Shown: positions 33,193 through 42,816, counted from the stretch's first letter. The stretch is 64,000 nucleotides of DNA from CAXBDP01 sp963974465 (GCA_049340005.1 JBMPIY010000014.1), one strand, 5' to 3'. Numbers and translations are program-made. Notes: generated by a model not told the origin, from the letters alone.

Positions 33193-35961
33193 TTATATTA
33201 CAATATTCACAATCTTCTTTGGTACTACTATAATTTTTCGTGGTGTTTTGCCTTCCAGCCATTTTTGAAGGTCTGCAGAAGCTAATACAGCTTCTTCCAC
33301 CTCTTTGGCTGGGGTGTCAGCAGCAAATTCCATTTTCATCCTCATTTTACCATTAATTGCAATTGGGTATTCGATGCTATCCTGCGCCATATATTTCTCA
33401 TCCCAAGTAGGATAGGTAGCATCATTGATAGAATCCGTATGACCCAACTTAGACCAAATTTCCTCGCTTATGTGTGGAGCGAAAGGAGAAAGGGCAATGG
33501 TCAATGGCTCCAATATCTCTCGCTTATTACATTTCAATGCTGTAAGCTCGTTCACAGCAATCATAAAAGTAGAGACTGAAGTATTGAGTGAGAGTCTGTC
33601 TACATCCTCCTCAATCTTTTTCAGAGTTTTGTGAAGCACACGCATTTCGTCTTTGCTTGGAGCTTCATTACTTAATTGCAATTCGCCTTTGTCATCGATT
33701 AGCATTCGCCAGAATTTCCTTAAGAACTTATAAACGCCATCGATGCCGTTGGTATTCCAAGGCTTACTTTGCTCCAATGGACCCAAAAACATCTCATACA
33801 TTCTTAGTGTATCTGCTCCATAGCTTTCGATGATGTCGTCAGGAGTTACCACATTGTATTTGGACTTGGACATTTTCTCCACTTCCGCACCGCAAATGTA
33901 TTTCCCATCTTCGAGAATAAACTCAGCATTTGCCAAATCTGTTCTCCACATTTTGAAACCTTCAATATCAAGAATGTCATTATCGCATAGGGCTACATCC
34001 ACATGCATTGAAGCGGTGTCGTATTGATCCTTTAAGCCATGACTTACAAAGGTATTTTGACCACTCACTCTGTACACATAATTGGATCTGCCTTGGATCA
34101 TTCCCTGGTTCACCAACTTTTTAAATGGCTCTTCTTTTGGCGCAAAGCCTCTATCAAAAAGGAATTTTGCCCAGAATCGTGCATAAAGCAAATGCCCTGT
34201 AGCATGCTCCGAACCTCCAATATACAAATCAACATCTTGCCAATAGTCTAGTGCTTTCCTGTCTGCAAATGCGGTTTCATTTTGTGCATCCATGTAGCGA
34301 TAGAAATACCAACTTGAGCCTGCCCATCCCGGCATTGTGCTCATTTCGATAGGATATCCTCCCGCTGTTTTCCAGTTTTTGGCTCGACCCAAAGGTGGAG
34401 CACCATCGGCAGTTGGTAAATAAGCATCTACTTCAGGCAATACAAGCGGCAATTCTTTTTCGTCCATTAAATGTGGAACGTCATTATCAAAATATACAGG
34501 AATTGGTTCGCCCCAATATCTCTGACGCGCAAAAATGGCATCTCTCATCCTGAATTGGATTTTGCCTCTGCCTATTTTTTTCTCATCTACAAAAGCGATT
34601 GCCTTCTGAATGGCTTCTTTTACTTCCAATCCATTGAGGAAATCAGAATTAATGACTTTACCTTCTTTGGCATCAAAAGCTTCTTCTTCCAAATTCCCGC
34701 CTTCTACTACTGGACGAATTTCTAAGCCAAAGTGCTTTGCAAACGCATAGTCACGGCTGTCATGCGCAGGTACGGCCATCACGGCGCCGGTACCATAACC
34801 AGCCAAAACATAATCGGCTACCCAAATTTGGATTTTCTCGCCGTTGAATGGATTGATTGCATAAGCTCCCGTAAATACACCGGAAACCGTTTTGACATCG
34901 CTCATTCTGTCACGTTCGGAGCGATTAACAGCTTTTTCTACATAAGCTTTTACTTCTTCTCGTTGAGCTTCGGTGGTGATAATATCCACCATTTCACTTT
35001 CAGGCGCCAAGGCCATGTATGTCACACCAAAGATGGTATCGATGCGGGTGGTAAAAACTTTGATTTCTAAATCATGATCCGCCACATCGAATTTCAATTC
35101 GGCTCCATAAGATCGGCCAATCCAGTTTCGCTGCATATCCTTAAGCGGCTCCGGCCAATCAATTGTATCAAGGCCTTCCAACAATCTGTTTGCATAAGCA
35201 GTGATACGCATCATCCATTGCATCATCTTTTTCTTTTCTACCGGATGTCCGCCTCTTTCTGAAAAACCGTCTTTCACCTCATCGTTAGAAAGTACTGTAC
35301 CTAATGCAGGACACCAATTTACCGTCATTTCAGCCAAATAGGCCAAACGGTACTTTAGTAGAAATTCGATTTTTTCATTTTCAGAAAAGGCTGCCCAATC
35401 TGAAGCAGAGATACTTGGAGTTTCTTCATCACAAGCTGTAGTAAGCTTATCGTTCCCACTTTTCTCTAAATAGGCGATCAAGCTTTCTATTGGTTCAGCT
35501 TTGTCGGTGGAGGTATTGTACCAGCTATTGAAAAGCTGCATAAATATCCATTGAGTCCATTTGTAGTAGGATGGATCGCAGGTTTGTACTTCTCTATCCC
35601 AATCGAAACAGAAGCCAATTTTCTTAAGTTGCTCCTTGTATCTGGCTATGTTTTGCTCAGTAGTAATGGCAGGATGCTGCCCGGTTTGTATAGCATATTG
35701 CTCGGCTGGCAAGCCAAATGCATCGAAACCCATTGGGTGCAATACATTGAAGCCTTTGAGACGCTTGAAACGAGAAACAATATCCGAAGCAATATACCCA
35801 AGCGGATGACCAACGTGCAAGCCTGCTCCCGAAGGATATGGAAACATATCGAGGGAATAAAATTTAGGTTTATCTTCCTTTATTTCAGTTTTGTAGGTGC
35901 CATTTTGCGCCCATTTTTGTTGCCACTTTTTCTCGACTTCTCTAAAGTTATATTCTGCCAT
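33193..35961 (-). CDS. leuS: Leucyl-tRNA synthetase
   Basis: The start is taken at MAEYNFREVEKKW; the frame extends 20 codons further but those residues are not conserved in the family, and a promoter element lies at 35989. The 922-residue class I synthetase has the HIGH-type motif HVGHPLGY, a CP1 editing insert (FTTRIDTIFGVTYMALAP), the KMSKS motif MSKSKYN and an anticodon-binding C-terminal part. It charges tRNA-Leu. A sense GCGGGAGG copy is at 34358. Confidence 0.97.
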   Translation of the reverse strand: MAEYNFREVEKKWQQKWAQNGTYKTEIKEDKPKFYSLDMFPYPSGAGLHVGHPLGYIASDIVSRFKRLKGFNVLHPMGFDAFGLPAEQYAIQTGQHPAITTEQNIARYKEQLKKIGFCFDWDREVQTCDPSYYKWTQWIFMQLFNSWYNTSTDKAEPIESLIAYLEKSGNDKLTTACDEETPSISASDWAAFSENEKIEFLLKYRLAYLAEMTVNWCPALGTVLSNDEVKDGFSERGGHPVEKKKMMQWMMRITAYANRLLEGLDTIDWPEPLKDMQRNWIGRSYGAELKFDVADHDLEIKVFTTRIDTIFGVTYMALAPESEMVDIITTEAQREEVKAYVEKAVNRSERDRMSDVKTVSGVFTGAYAINPFNGEKIQIWVADYVLAGYGTGAVMAVPAHDSRDYAFAKHFGLEIRPVVEGGNLEEEAFDAKEGKVINSDFLNGLEVKEAIQKAIAFVDEKKIGRGKIQFRMRDAIFARQRYWGEPIPVYFDNDVPHLMDEKELPLVLPEVDAYLPTADGAPPLGRAKNWKTAGGYPIEMSTMPGWAGSSWYFYRYMDAQNETAFADRKALDYWQDVDLYIGGSEHATGHLLYARFWAKFLFDRGFAPKEEPFKKLVNQGMIQGRSNYVYRVSGQNTFVSHGLKDQYDTASMHVDVALCDNDILDIEGFKMWRTDLANAEFILEDGKYICGAEVEKMSKSKYNVVTPDDIIESYGADTLRMYEMFLGPLEQSKPWNTNGIDGVYKFLRKFWRMLIDDKGELQLSNEAPSKDEMRVLHKTLKKIEEDVDRLSLNTSVSTFMIAVNELTALKCNKREILEPLTIALSPFAPHISEEIWSKLGHTDSINDATYPTWDEKYMAQDSIEYPIAINGKMRMKMEFAADTPAKEVEEAVLASADLQKWLEGKTPRKIIVVPKKIVNIVI

Positions 35962-35988
35962 TACGCTTTGCTCAATTATAGTCCGGCG

Positions 35989-35996
35989 CAAAATTA
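35989..35996 (-). promoter_or_regulatory. -7 element of the leuS promoter
   Basis: On the minus strand TAATTTTG fits TAnnTTTG and would give a leader of about 20 bases before the chosen leuS ATG at 35961. A weak CTTG box lies about 22 bases upstream. It supports the shorter leuS start. Confidence 0.5.
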
Positions 35997-36102
35997 AGTA
36001 TTTGATTGTATAATAGGGCAAGTAAAGGGAAAGATAAAAGGCTGCTTTTTGATAAAAGGAATTGGCCAGAGCAAAGAATTACCGTGATATCATAGATTTC
36101 CA

Positions 36103-36133
36103 TTGATAAACCGTTCCTCCCGCTGTATTTTTG
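36103..36133 (+). promoter_or_regulatory. Promoter of the amidohydrolase gene with an embedded GCGGGAGG copy
   Basis: TATTTTTG (36126-36133) fits the -7 consensus, with TTG at 36103-36105 as a -33 box 20 bases upstream. The minus-strand octamer at 36116-36123 lies in the spacer. The ATG follows at 36160. Confidence 0.55.
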
Positions 36134-36159
36134 TAGATACAACCCAAAACCAATTTAAA

Positions 36160-37866
36160 ATGAAGAACTTATTAAGCGTCTTAACGCTATTTATGGTGCC
36201 TCTTTTGATTTTCACATCATGTGGGCCAAAAGAGGAGCCTGCCGACACCATTATTTTTGGTGGAAATATTTATACGGTAGATGAAAATAACCCTGCGGTA
36301 GAAGCTGTTGCAGTAAGAGGAGATAGGATAGTATTTGCTGGAGATATGGCTGATGCTGAAAAATTTAAAGGTGATGCAACCGAAATGTTAGATTTGGAAG
36401 GTCGCACTATGACTCCTGGCTGGATTGAAGGTCACGGTCACTTTTTCGGAATGGGTCAATCGAAGCTAAATCTAGACCTTTCTCAGGTGAAAAACTATGA
36501 CGAAATGATTGCAATGGTAAAGGAAGCTGCAGAAAATGCGGCTCCAGGAACGTGGATTTTAGGTCGTGGCTGGCACCAAAGCAAATGGGACGAAGAACCT
36601 GAAGAGGTAGTAAATGGATTCCAAACGCATAACAAAATGAGTGAAGTTACTCCAGACAATCCTGTTTGGTTGACTCACGCAAGTGGTCACGCGGCATTTG
36701 GTAATGCCAAAGCCATGGAAATTGCTGGCGTTACCAGCGAAACTGCCAATCCGGAAGGTGGAGAAATCATTAAAAATGAATTAGGCAATCCAACAGGTAT
36801 TTTCAATGAAAGAGCAATGGGCTTGGTAAGTCGTAACGTACCTTACAATAACGAGGGCGACGATAAAAGAGCCATGGCATTGGCCATTCAAGAATGCTTG
36901 ACTAATGGAATTACTACTTTTCACGATGCTGGATCAGGAAGAGAAACCATTGATTTGATGAAGAATTTCCTTGACAGCGGTGCAATGAAAGTACGCCTGT
37001 ATGTGATGCTTACAGGTAGAGATCGTGATTTGCTGCAAGAATATTATGCCAAAGGACCTGAAATTGGATTAGGCAATAATCATTTGACTATCCGCTCTGT
37101 TAAATTGAATACTGATGGCGCATTGGGAAGTCGTGGAGCTTGGCTGCTAAGACCATATACAGATAGACCTGAAACGGCGGGATTGGAAACGCAGCCAATG
37201 GACTACGTATTGCAAGTGGCCAAAGAGGGTTTGGAGCATGGTTTCCAAGTTTGCGCACACGCAATTGGTGACAGAGCAAACCAAGAAGTATTGGATAGGT
37301 TTGAACAAGCAATCAAAGAAAATCCAAGCAAGGCAGAAGATCACCGTTTTAGAATCGAGCATGCACAACATTTGGCGGCTTCAGATATTCCAAGATTTGG
37401 AGAGCTGGGTGTGATAGCATCAATGCAAGCTGTGCACATGTCTAGTGATAGACCTTGGGCAATTACAAGACTAGGGGAAGAGAGAATAAAAGAAGGTGCT
37501 TATGTATGGAGAAAATTATTTGACACGGGAGCTGTAATCATGAATGGTACAGATGTGCCGGTAGAACCGATCAATCCAATTGCTTCATTTTATGCATCTG
37601 TAACTAGACAAACCTTGGATGGCACACCTCCAGGTGGTTTCGAACCCGACCAAAAAATGACGCGGGAGGAAGGTCTCCACTCTTACACTCTTGCAGGAGC
37701 TTATGGTGGATTTGAGGAAGATATCAAAGGCTCTATCGAAGTAGGTAAATTGGCTGATTTCACTGTTCTTTCTCAAGATATTATGACTGTGCCAGACAAT
37801 GAAATATTAGACACAAAAGTAGATATGACTATTGTAGGTGGTAAAGTGCTTTACACTAGAAATTAA
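36160..37866 (+). CDS. Amidohydrolase-family lipoprotein (YtcJ-like)
   Basis: The start is the ATG giving MKNLLSVLTL, which opens a lipoprotein signal ending at Cys (IFTSCGPK). The 568-residue metal-dependent hydrolase has the amidohydrolase_3 layout: N-terminal beta-sandwich (DTIIFGGNIYTVD), metal His pair in GHGHFFGMG, GRGWHQSKW, HAIGDRANQEVLD, EHAQH, the Asp in NGTDVPVEP and C-terminal GKLADFTVLSQDI. It probably acts on an N-acyl or cyclic amide in the periplasm; substrate unknown. Terminator at 37896. Confidence 0.9.
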   Translation: MKNLLSVLTLFMVPLLIFTSCGPKEEPADTIIFGGNIYTVDENNPAVEAVAVRGDRIVFAGDMADAEKFKGDATEMLDLEGRTMTPGWIEGHGHFFGMGQSKLNLDLSQVKNYDEMIAMVKEAAENAAPGTWILGRGWHQSKWDEEPEEVVNGFQTHNKMSEVTPDNPVWLTHASGHAAFGNAKAMEIAGVTSETANPEGGEIIKNELGNPTGIFNERAMGLVSRNVPYNNEGDDKRAMALAIQECLTNGITTFHDAGSGRETIDLMKNFLDSGAMKVRLYVMLTGRDRDLLQEYYAKGPEIGLGNNHLTIRSVKLNTDGALGSRGAWLLRPYTDRPETAGLETQPMDYVLQVAKEGLEHGFQVCAHAIGDRANQEVLDRFEQAIKENPSKAEDHRFRIEHAQHLAASDIPRFGELGVIASMQAVHMSSDRPWAITRLGEERIKEGAYVWRKLFDTGAVIMNGTDVPVEPINPIASFYASVTRQTLDGTPPGGFEPDQKMTREEGLHSYTLAGAYGGFEEDIKGSIEVGKLADFTVLSQDIMTVPDNEILDTKVDMTIVGGKVLYTRN

Positions 37867-37895
37867 GATTTAATACACCTTTTGGTGAAATACAG

Positions 37896-37930
37896 AATCC
37901 CATGAATTATTTAAATTCATGGGATTTTTT
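37896..37930 (+). terminator. Terminator downstream of the amidohydrolase gene
   Basis: AATCCCATGAATT pairs with AATTCATGGGATT, followed by a T-run ending at 37930. The first arm begins with few A residues, so it acts mainly on the plus transcript. Confidence 0.85.
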
Positions 37931-37984
37931 ATTGCTAATTGATCTGTAAAACAGATTCAATATCAGGTTGTTGGAAGTCGAATA

Positions 37985-38197
37985 TTAAGTTGTGAAGAAG
38001 TCTAGGATATTGCCGAGGGTAGTCCCTTTCGGTTTTTTAAATAACTCGGTATATCCACATTTATCGCAACTCATTGTTAAGAACCTGCGATTCTGAATGT
38101 CGAAAATTCTAGTAAGTGCGCCGCCTGTGGTAGCCATTTCGTCTGTGGTAAAATGGCGATGTTCGCATTTTGGGCATTGGTAATTTTTGTGTTCCAT
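37985..38197 (-). CDS. Small zinc-ribbon protein
   Basis: A 70-residue protein starting at MEHKNYQCPKC, with two CxxC knuckles (CPKCEHRH and CDKCGYTE) separated by about 34 residues, giving a zinc ribbon. Similar one-domain proteins are nucleic-acid or protein binding, mostly uncharacterised. Its start lies 1 base after the stop of the RHH gene, so it is the last gene of a four-gene operon led by an SPFH protein. Confidence 0.72.
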   Translation of the reverse strand: MEHKNYQCPKCEHRHFTTDEMATTGGALTRIFDIQNRRFLTMSCDKCGYTELFKKPKGTTLGNILDFFTT

Positions 38198-38198
38198 C

Positions 38199-38369
38199 TT
38201 ATTCTTGGTTTGGTTGGTTTTTCTTAAGTCTTCCAGCATCTTTTAATGCCTTATTAATAATATATTCCAGTTGTCCATTGATACTACGGAATTCATCAGC
38301 CGCCCATTTTTCTAGCGCAGCCATTGTATTCTCGTCCATGCGTAGTACAAATGGTTTTTTCTTTGACAT
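38199..38369 (-). CDS. Arc-type ribbon-helix-helix protein
   Basis: A 56-residue frame (MSKKKPFVLRMDENTMAALE onward, ending NQPNQE). The segment PFVLRMDENTMAALEKWA is an RHH beta-strand plus helix, and RSINGQLEYIINKALKDA is the second helix, as in Arc/MetJ DNA-binding proteins. Such dimers bind operators and often act as antitoxins, but no toxin adjoins. It fits exactly between the membrane protein gene (stop 2 bases upstream) and the zinc-ribbon gene, which strongly supports it as real. Confidence 0.82.
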   Translation of the reverse strand: MSKKKPFVLRMDENTMAALEKWAADEFRSINGQLEYIINKALKDAGRLKKNQPNQE

Positions 38370-38371
38370 AA

Positions 38372-38902
38372 CTAATATTCCGTTTTATCCTCATACAGCT
38401 TTTGCAAAGCCAATTTCAATTCCTCAGGTTTCTGCGTACCTAGCAATAACTTTTTTCCATCATTCAATTCCATGTCAAGTCCCATATTGCCACGCACATT
38501 CAGTGCTTTACCATGTTTGCTAATTCTATACCCCCAGCCTCCATATTCCTTTAATGGACTGTATTTTCTTACTTTGTGGCTTTTGAGTTCTTTTTTAGAA
38601 ATTTGTTTCCACTTATTAATAATCGGAGGAAATCGGTAATGAATACCATCGTTTTCCACCCGCGTGTATAGTCTGATACTTAGCAATAGCCAGTAAATAG
38701 CAACATTGATGATGAAAGTAAATACCAAAGCATAAATAAGCGCTTGCACATCAGTTTCAGTATTCACATTTTCATTTCCTGTCAGATTAATGATGCTGGC
38801 GTAAATTAACCCTCCCAGAGTAAGGACGGTAATTCCAATCATCAGAATCCAAATCCATGGCTGATTAAACCGCTGGTTTTCTTCAAAGTATACTCTAGCC
38901 AT
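38372..38902 (-). CDS. Membrane protein with two TM helices and PH-like domain
   Basis: A 176-residue protein with TM helices at about 14-36 and 53-76, then a cytoplasmic beta-rich domain (YRFPPIINKWKQISKKEL, GYRISKHGKALNVRG, LLLGTQKPEELKLAL) that resembles bacterial PH domains. It probably partners with the SPFH protein encoded 64 bases upstream, forming a membrane scaffold. No enzymatic motif. Confidence 0.65.
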   Translation of the reverse strand: MARVYFEENQRFNQPWIWILMIGITVLTLGGLIYASIINLTGNENVNTETDVQALIYALVFTFIINVAIYWLLLSIRLYTRVENDGIHYRFPPIINKWKQISKKELKSHKVRKYSPLKEYGGWGYRISKHGKALNVRGNMGLDMELNDGKKLLLGTQKPEELKLALQKLYEDKTEY

Positions 38903-38966
38903 ATTATTGAGCGTTGGAGTTATTGCTGTGTGAAATTATTTTAAAATCGTTCATTTAAGCAGATTC

Positions 38967-39827
38967 CTAGTGGTTGAGTGTGCCAGTGTTCACCACGGGA
39001 CTTGCAGATTTATCGGAGCAAAGCACCACCATCAAGTTGGTTACCATTGCCGCTTTTTTCTCTTCATCCAAGTCCACTATTTGCTTATGGTTTAGCTGCT
39101 CTAAAGCCATTTCTACCATGCTCACTGCTCCTTCTACAATTTTATGTCTGGCAGCGACTATCGCAGTAGCTTGCTGTCTTTGAAGCATTGCACTGGCAAT
39201 TTCTTGCGCATAAGCCAAGTAGCCTATTCTTGCTTCAATTACTTCGATACCCGCGATGTCCAGTCTTTCAGTCAGCTCATTTTCTAGGTTGTGATTTACT
39301 TCTTCCAAGCCACTACGCAGCGTCACCTCAGCTTCATCATCTTCGAAATTGTCGTAAGGGTACATACCTGCAAGCTTTCTTACTGCGGCATCACTTTGCA
39401 CTTTTACAAAGTCCGTGTAATTGTCTACCTCGAAACTTGCTCTAAAAGTATCCTTTACTTTCCAAACGAGGATCACACCAATCAATATAGGATTACCTAC
39501 TTTATCATTCACCTTGACTCTTTCGCTATCAAAATTTCTCGCACGAAGGGAAATTGGCTTTTTCATAAAGAATGGGTTTACCCAATAAAAGCCGTGTTCT
39601 TTTACCGTGCCTTTGTACTTCCCAAATAGTACTAATACTCTTGAGTTGTTTGGCGTAATAAAAAACAAGCCGGGCATCAAGATTATTGCTAATAGAGTTA
39701 CTAGTAATAAAATAGGCATTGTCAAATAAATAGCTGCCCAAATACTACCTCCTAACATTGCGAGCAGTAAAAATAGCATTGGGTACCCTGAGATGGGTTT
39801 TGTCGATTTTTCTTGTGTCTCTGTCAT
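38967..39827 (-). CDS. SPFH/Band 7 domain membrane protein
   Basis: A 286-residue protein with two N-terminal hydrophobic helices (LFLLLAMLGGSIWAA, ILLLVTLLAIILMPG) and a stomatin/prohibitin-like SPFH domain: VLVLFGKYKGTVKEHGFYWVNPF, the KVNDKVGNPILIGV strand region and a long C-terminal helix (YAQEIASAMLQRQQATAIVAAR). SPFH proteins form large ring scaffolds that organise membrane patches. It heads the operon with the PH-like, RHH and zinc-ribbon genes. Confidence 0.88.
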   Translation of the reverse strand: MTETQEKSTKPISGYPMLFLLLAMLGGSIWAAIYLTMPILLLVTLLAIILMPGLFFITPNNSRVLVLFGKYKGTVKEHGFYWVNPFFMKKPISLRARNFDSERVKVNDKVGNPILIGVILVWKVKDTFRASFEVDNYTDFVKVQSDAAVRKLAGMYPYDNFEDDEAEVTLRSGLEEVNHNLENELTERLDIAGIEVIEARIGYLAYAQEIASAMLQRQQATAIVAARHKIVEGAVSMVEMALEQLNHKQIVDLDEEKKAAMVTNLMVVLCSDKSASPVVNTGTLNH

Positions 39828-39969
39828 GGTTATTGATTTAATATTAAAGTGATATCATATTAAATCAAATAACGGAAATACTTTTCAAAAGGTTGTGGCT
39901 CAGTAGAAAAATAATTCGATAAAGTGATTTGATAATTTTAAATTCACATATACTGTCTAATTTGCAATC

Positions 39970-41004
39970 ATGAGGGTAATTAAGAAAATTTTAAGAGGAC
40001 TATTGATTTTGATGGTTTTGTTGTTCGCAGTTTATTTTTTGGGACCAACGCCAAGTCCAACTAATTTGAATTATGAAATGCCTCCCGCTTTTGCGTCCGT
40101 TTATGAAGCTGAGAGTTTTGTAACCCAACAAGAATCAGATTTACAAAGTGTAATCAGGACAGACAACGAAGCTAGAATTATTTGGGCAAATGATAGTTTG
40201 AAACAGAAAACCAATTACTCGATTGTTTATTTACATGGATTTGGCGCAAGCCAAGGTGAAGGGTATCCAGTTCATCAATGGTTATCCAAGACATTCAATG
40301 CTAATTTATTTCTTGCAAGATTGCCCGGTCATGGACGGAGTGACAGTACTGCAATGGAAGGATTGCGTGCAGGAGATCTGATGGAAGGAACCTTGGAAGC
40401 GCTAAGAGTGGCTGCTGCCATTGGCGATAGTGTAATTGTGATTGGCACGTCTACGGGTGGAGCCTTGGCGCTTTGGGCTGCGCCAAAAATTGAGACTGTT
40501 GCATCGGTAGTACTTTATTCGCCTATAATCAGACCCTATTCAGAATCCACTTCAAAGCAATTGATTCGGCCTTGGGGTAAAGTAATAATGGCACAGTTGG
40601 CGGGAGGTAAATTTATTAACCAAAATCGAGGTGATGGAGAAGTGGCTCAATATTGGACTAGCAAATACCATGTGGATGCCTATGAAGCTTTAATGCAATT
40701 TGTATATGCTGAAATGGATGAAGAAAAGTTGAAGGATTTCAACCTCCCGCTTTTTCTAGGCTATTATTACAAAAATGAGCAAGAGCAGGATATGGTTGTT
40801 TCCGTACTGGCAATGAAAGAAATGCTCACTTGGATTTCTACCTCAGATCAAAAGTTGACTGAAAAAGCTTTCCCCGAAAGTGGCAACCATGTAATTGCTT
40901 CAGAATATAGAAGTGAAGACTATAAAGGAGTATTTTTAGAAACCACAAGGTTCCTAGCCAATCTTGGAATTGCTGTGCAAGACTCTACCTATTTGAAAAA
41001 TTAA
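39970..41004 (+). CDS. Membrane-anchored alpha/beta-hydrolase
   Basis: A 344-residue protein with an N-terminal TM anchor (LRGLLILMVLLFAVYFLG) and a hydrolase fold: oxyanion region YLHGFGAS, nucleophile elbow GTSTGG and C-terminal catalytic His in SGNHVIAS. RLPGHGRSD resembles monoacylglycerol-lipase-type lids. The substrate is unknown. It is probably co-transcribed with the GDPD gene 20 bases downstream. Three GCGGGAGG copies (40081, 40600, 40743), the densest gene in the window. Confidence 0.83.
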   Translation: MRVIKKILRGLLILMVLLFAVYFLGPTPSPTNLNYEMPPAFASVYEAESFVTQQESDLQSVIRTDNEARIIWANDSLKQKTNYSIVYLHGFGASQGEGYPVHQWLSKTFNANLFLARLPGHGRSDSTAMEGLRAGDLMEGTLEALRVAAAIGDSVIVIGTSTGGALALWAAPKIETVASVVLYSPIIRPYSESTSKQLIRPWGKVIMAQLAGGKFINQNRGDGEVAQYWTSKYHVDAYEALMQFVYAEMDEEKLKDFNLPLFLGYYYKNEQEQDMVVSVLAMKEMLTWISTSDQKLTEKAFPESGNHVIASEYRSEDYKGVFLETTRFLANLGIAVQDSTYLKN

Positions 41005-41024
41005 TTGATGATAATTCAGAAATT

Positions 41025-41912
41025 ATGAAAAAGATATTCTTCTCAATGTTGATATTGTTTGCGATGAATGCATCAGCCCAACAGTATGATTTTGACTTGC
41101 AAGGTCATAGAGGAGCCCGTGGTTTGGCTCCTGAAAATTCTATTCCAGCATTTTTGAAAGCTCTAGAATATGAGGTTACCACTTTGGAACTAGATGTGGT
41201 CATCACCAAAGATATGCAAGTAGTAGTTTCACATGAGCCTTGGCTAAATGCCGATATTTGTTTGGATGCAAATGGCAATAGAATTCCAGCTGAAAAGCAA
41301 AAGGAGTATAACATTTTTGAAATGACCTTAGAGGAATTGCAGAAGTGTGATTGTGGTAGTATTGGCCATCCCGGTTTTCCAGAGCAAGTTTCAGAGCCTG
41401 TTGTGAAGCCCTTATTATCTCAGGTTTTTGAAATTGCAGAGCGATATGTAGCTGAAAATGGACTGGCGCCAATCTATTATAACATCGAAATTAAAAGCAC
41501 TGTGGAAGATGAGGAGGGAGGGTTACAGCCAGATATAGAGACATTTGCTCATTTGGTGTTTGAAGAGTTTGAGAAGAGTGGAATTGAGCCTTCACGGATT
41601 ATCATGCAATCCTTTGACTTCCGGGTGTTGCAATTGTGGAATGAGAAAACTGATAAATATCCGCTTGCAGCCTTAGTCGCTAATGCCAAAACATGGCAAG
41701 ATAACATTGCCGATTTGGGTTTTACACCGACAGTTTACAGCCCATACTACAAGCTCCTAACAGCAGCCACTATCAAAGAAATACAGACAGCGGGTATGGT
41801 TGTAATCCCATGGACAGTAAACACCACCGAAGAAATGCGCGAATTACTCGAATGGGGTGTCGATGGTATTATTACTGATTCTCCAGATAGAGCTGTAGGG
41901 TTGCGGAGGTAA
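41025..41912 (+). CDS. Glycerophosphodiester phosphodiesterase
   Basis: A 295-residue GDPD with a signal peptide (LILFAMNASAQ). Catalytic and metal motifs are GHRGARGLAPENS, LELDVVITKD and VVSHEPWL; the barrel ends in VVIPWTVNTTEEM and GVDGIITDSPD. Exported members split glycerophosphodiesters into glycerol-3-phosphate and an alcohol. Its stop lies 1 base from the stop of the convergent isomerase gene. Confidence 0.92.
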   Translation: MKKIFFSMLILFAMNASAQQYDFDLQGHRGARGLAPENSIPAFLKALEYEVTTLELDVVITKDMQVVVSHEPWLNADICLDANGNRIPAEKQKEYNIFEMTLEELQKCDCGSIGHPGFPEQVSEPVVKPLLSQVFEIAERYVAENGLAPIYYNIEIKSTVEDEEGGLQPDIETFAHLVFEEFEKSGIEPSRIIMQSFDFRVLQLWNEKTDKYPLAALVANAKTWQDNIADLGFTPTVYSPYYKLLTAATIKEIQTAGMVVIPWTVNTTEEMRELLEWGVDGIITDSPDRAVGLRR

Positions 41913-41913
41913 A

Positions 41914-42795
41914 TTATTTGTTCAGTAACTCCTTTAGATAAGCCGCATTAGCTTTAGCAGCCTCCAAAGGCTCTGCTACTGGATAGCGCTCTTGTTCAAT
42001 AATGATGTGTATTAGACCAGCATTTTCGGCTTCTTTTAATACTTCGGGTATGTTCATAATTCCTTTGCCCAATTCAATACTAGCATCTTCTTGATTGAGA
42101 GGCAGGTTTTCTCTGTCTTTAAGATGACAATGAGTGAAGCGATTGGGATACTTCTGTAACCACTGTATTGGATCTTCTCCAGCTGATAGCACCCAATACA
42201 GATCCATTTCGAAATCAACCAATTGAGCATCTGTGTTTTGCATCAGGATTTCTTGTGGATATTGTCCTTCTAAGAGCTTGAATGAATAGCCATGATTGTG
42301 ATAGCCAAATCGAATTCCGGCTTGCTGGCAAATTTCTCCACATTCGTTGAATTTATCGGCAAAGTTGCGGTAATAATCTAAGATGTTTCCGCCATCAATA
42401 GAAGGGCAAATAAGATGCATTAATCCTGCTTTGGCGGCTTCTTCAACTTTGGCTTCGAAGTCAATATTGATATCTACATGAGAGGCGATTAGTTTCATAC
42501 CCACATTTTCAACCTCCCGCTTAAATTCCATATTGGACATGCCCCAATACATTCCTAAGTCACTTTCGAAACTTTCGATTGTTTTGTACCCATATTCTGA
42601 AAGCTTTAACAACACTTCAAAAGGACTTTTCAACATTTCATCTTTAATAGAATACAGTTGTATTCCAAATTCTTTGATCTTGAAGGAATAATTATCACTC
42701 ATATTTTTACATGAAATAAGACTCGAAGCTAAGGAACCAAGGCCCAAGGAAGCGCCTATGACTGCTGAATTTTTTATAAAAGTTCTTCTTTGCAT
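41914..42795 (-). CDS. Tat-exported TIM-barrel sugar isomerase/epimerase-like protein
   Basis: A 293-residue xylose-isomerase-like TIM barrel. The N terminus has a Tat/lipoprotein-type leader (RRTFIKNSAVIGASLG...SLISCKN). Metal-ligand candidates lie in YHNHGYSF, DLYWVLSAG, HCHLKDRE and IIIEQERYP. It is the last gene of the six-gene sugar operon. Related proteins epimerise, isomerise or cleave keto-sugars; exported members often accompany GMC oxidoreductase/subunit-3 pairs. A sense GCGGGAGG copy is at 42513. Confidence 0.82.
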   Translation of the reverse strand: MQRRTFIKNSAVIGASLGLGSLASSLISCKNMSDNYSFKIKEFGIQLYSIKDEMLKSPFEVLLKLSEYGYKTIESFESDLGMYWGMSNMEFKREVENVGMKLIASHVDINIDFEAKVEEAAKAGLMHLICPSIDGGNILDYYRNFADKFNECGEICQQAGIRFGYHNHGYSFKLLEGQYPQEILMQNTDAQLVDFEMDLYWVLSAGEDPIQWLQKYPNRFTHCHLKDRENLPLNQEDASIELGKGIMNIPEVLKEAENAGLIHIIIEQERYPVAEPLEAAKANAAYLKELLNK

Positions 42796-42816
42796 ATCCC
42801 ATAAATGAAGATTGAC

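Noticed and set aside
35962..36021. Longer leuS start with 20 extra residues
   Set aside because: The extra residues (PYYTIKYLILRR...) do not belong to the family, and a -7 promoter element overlaps that segment.
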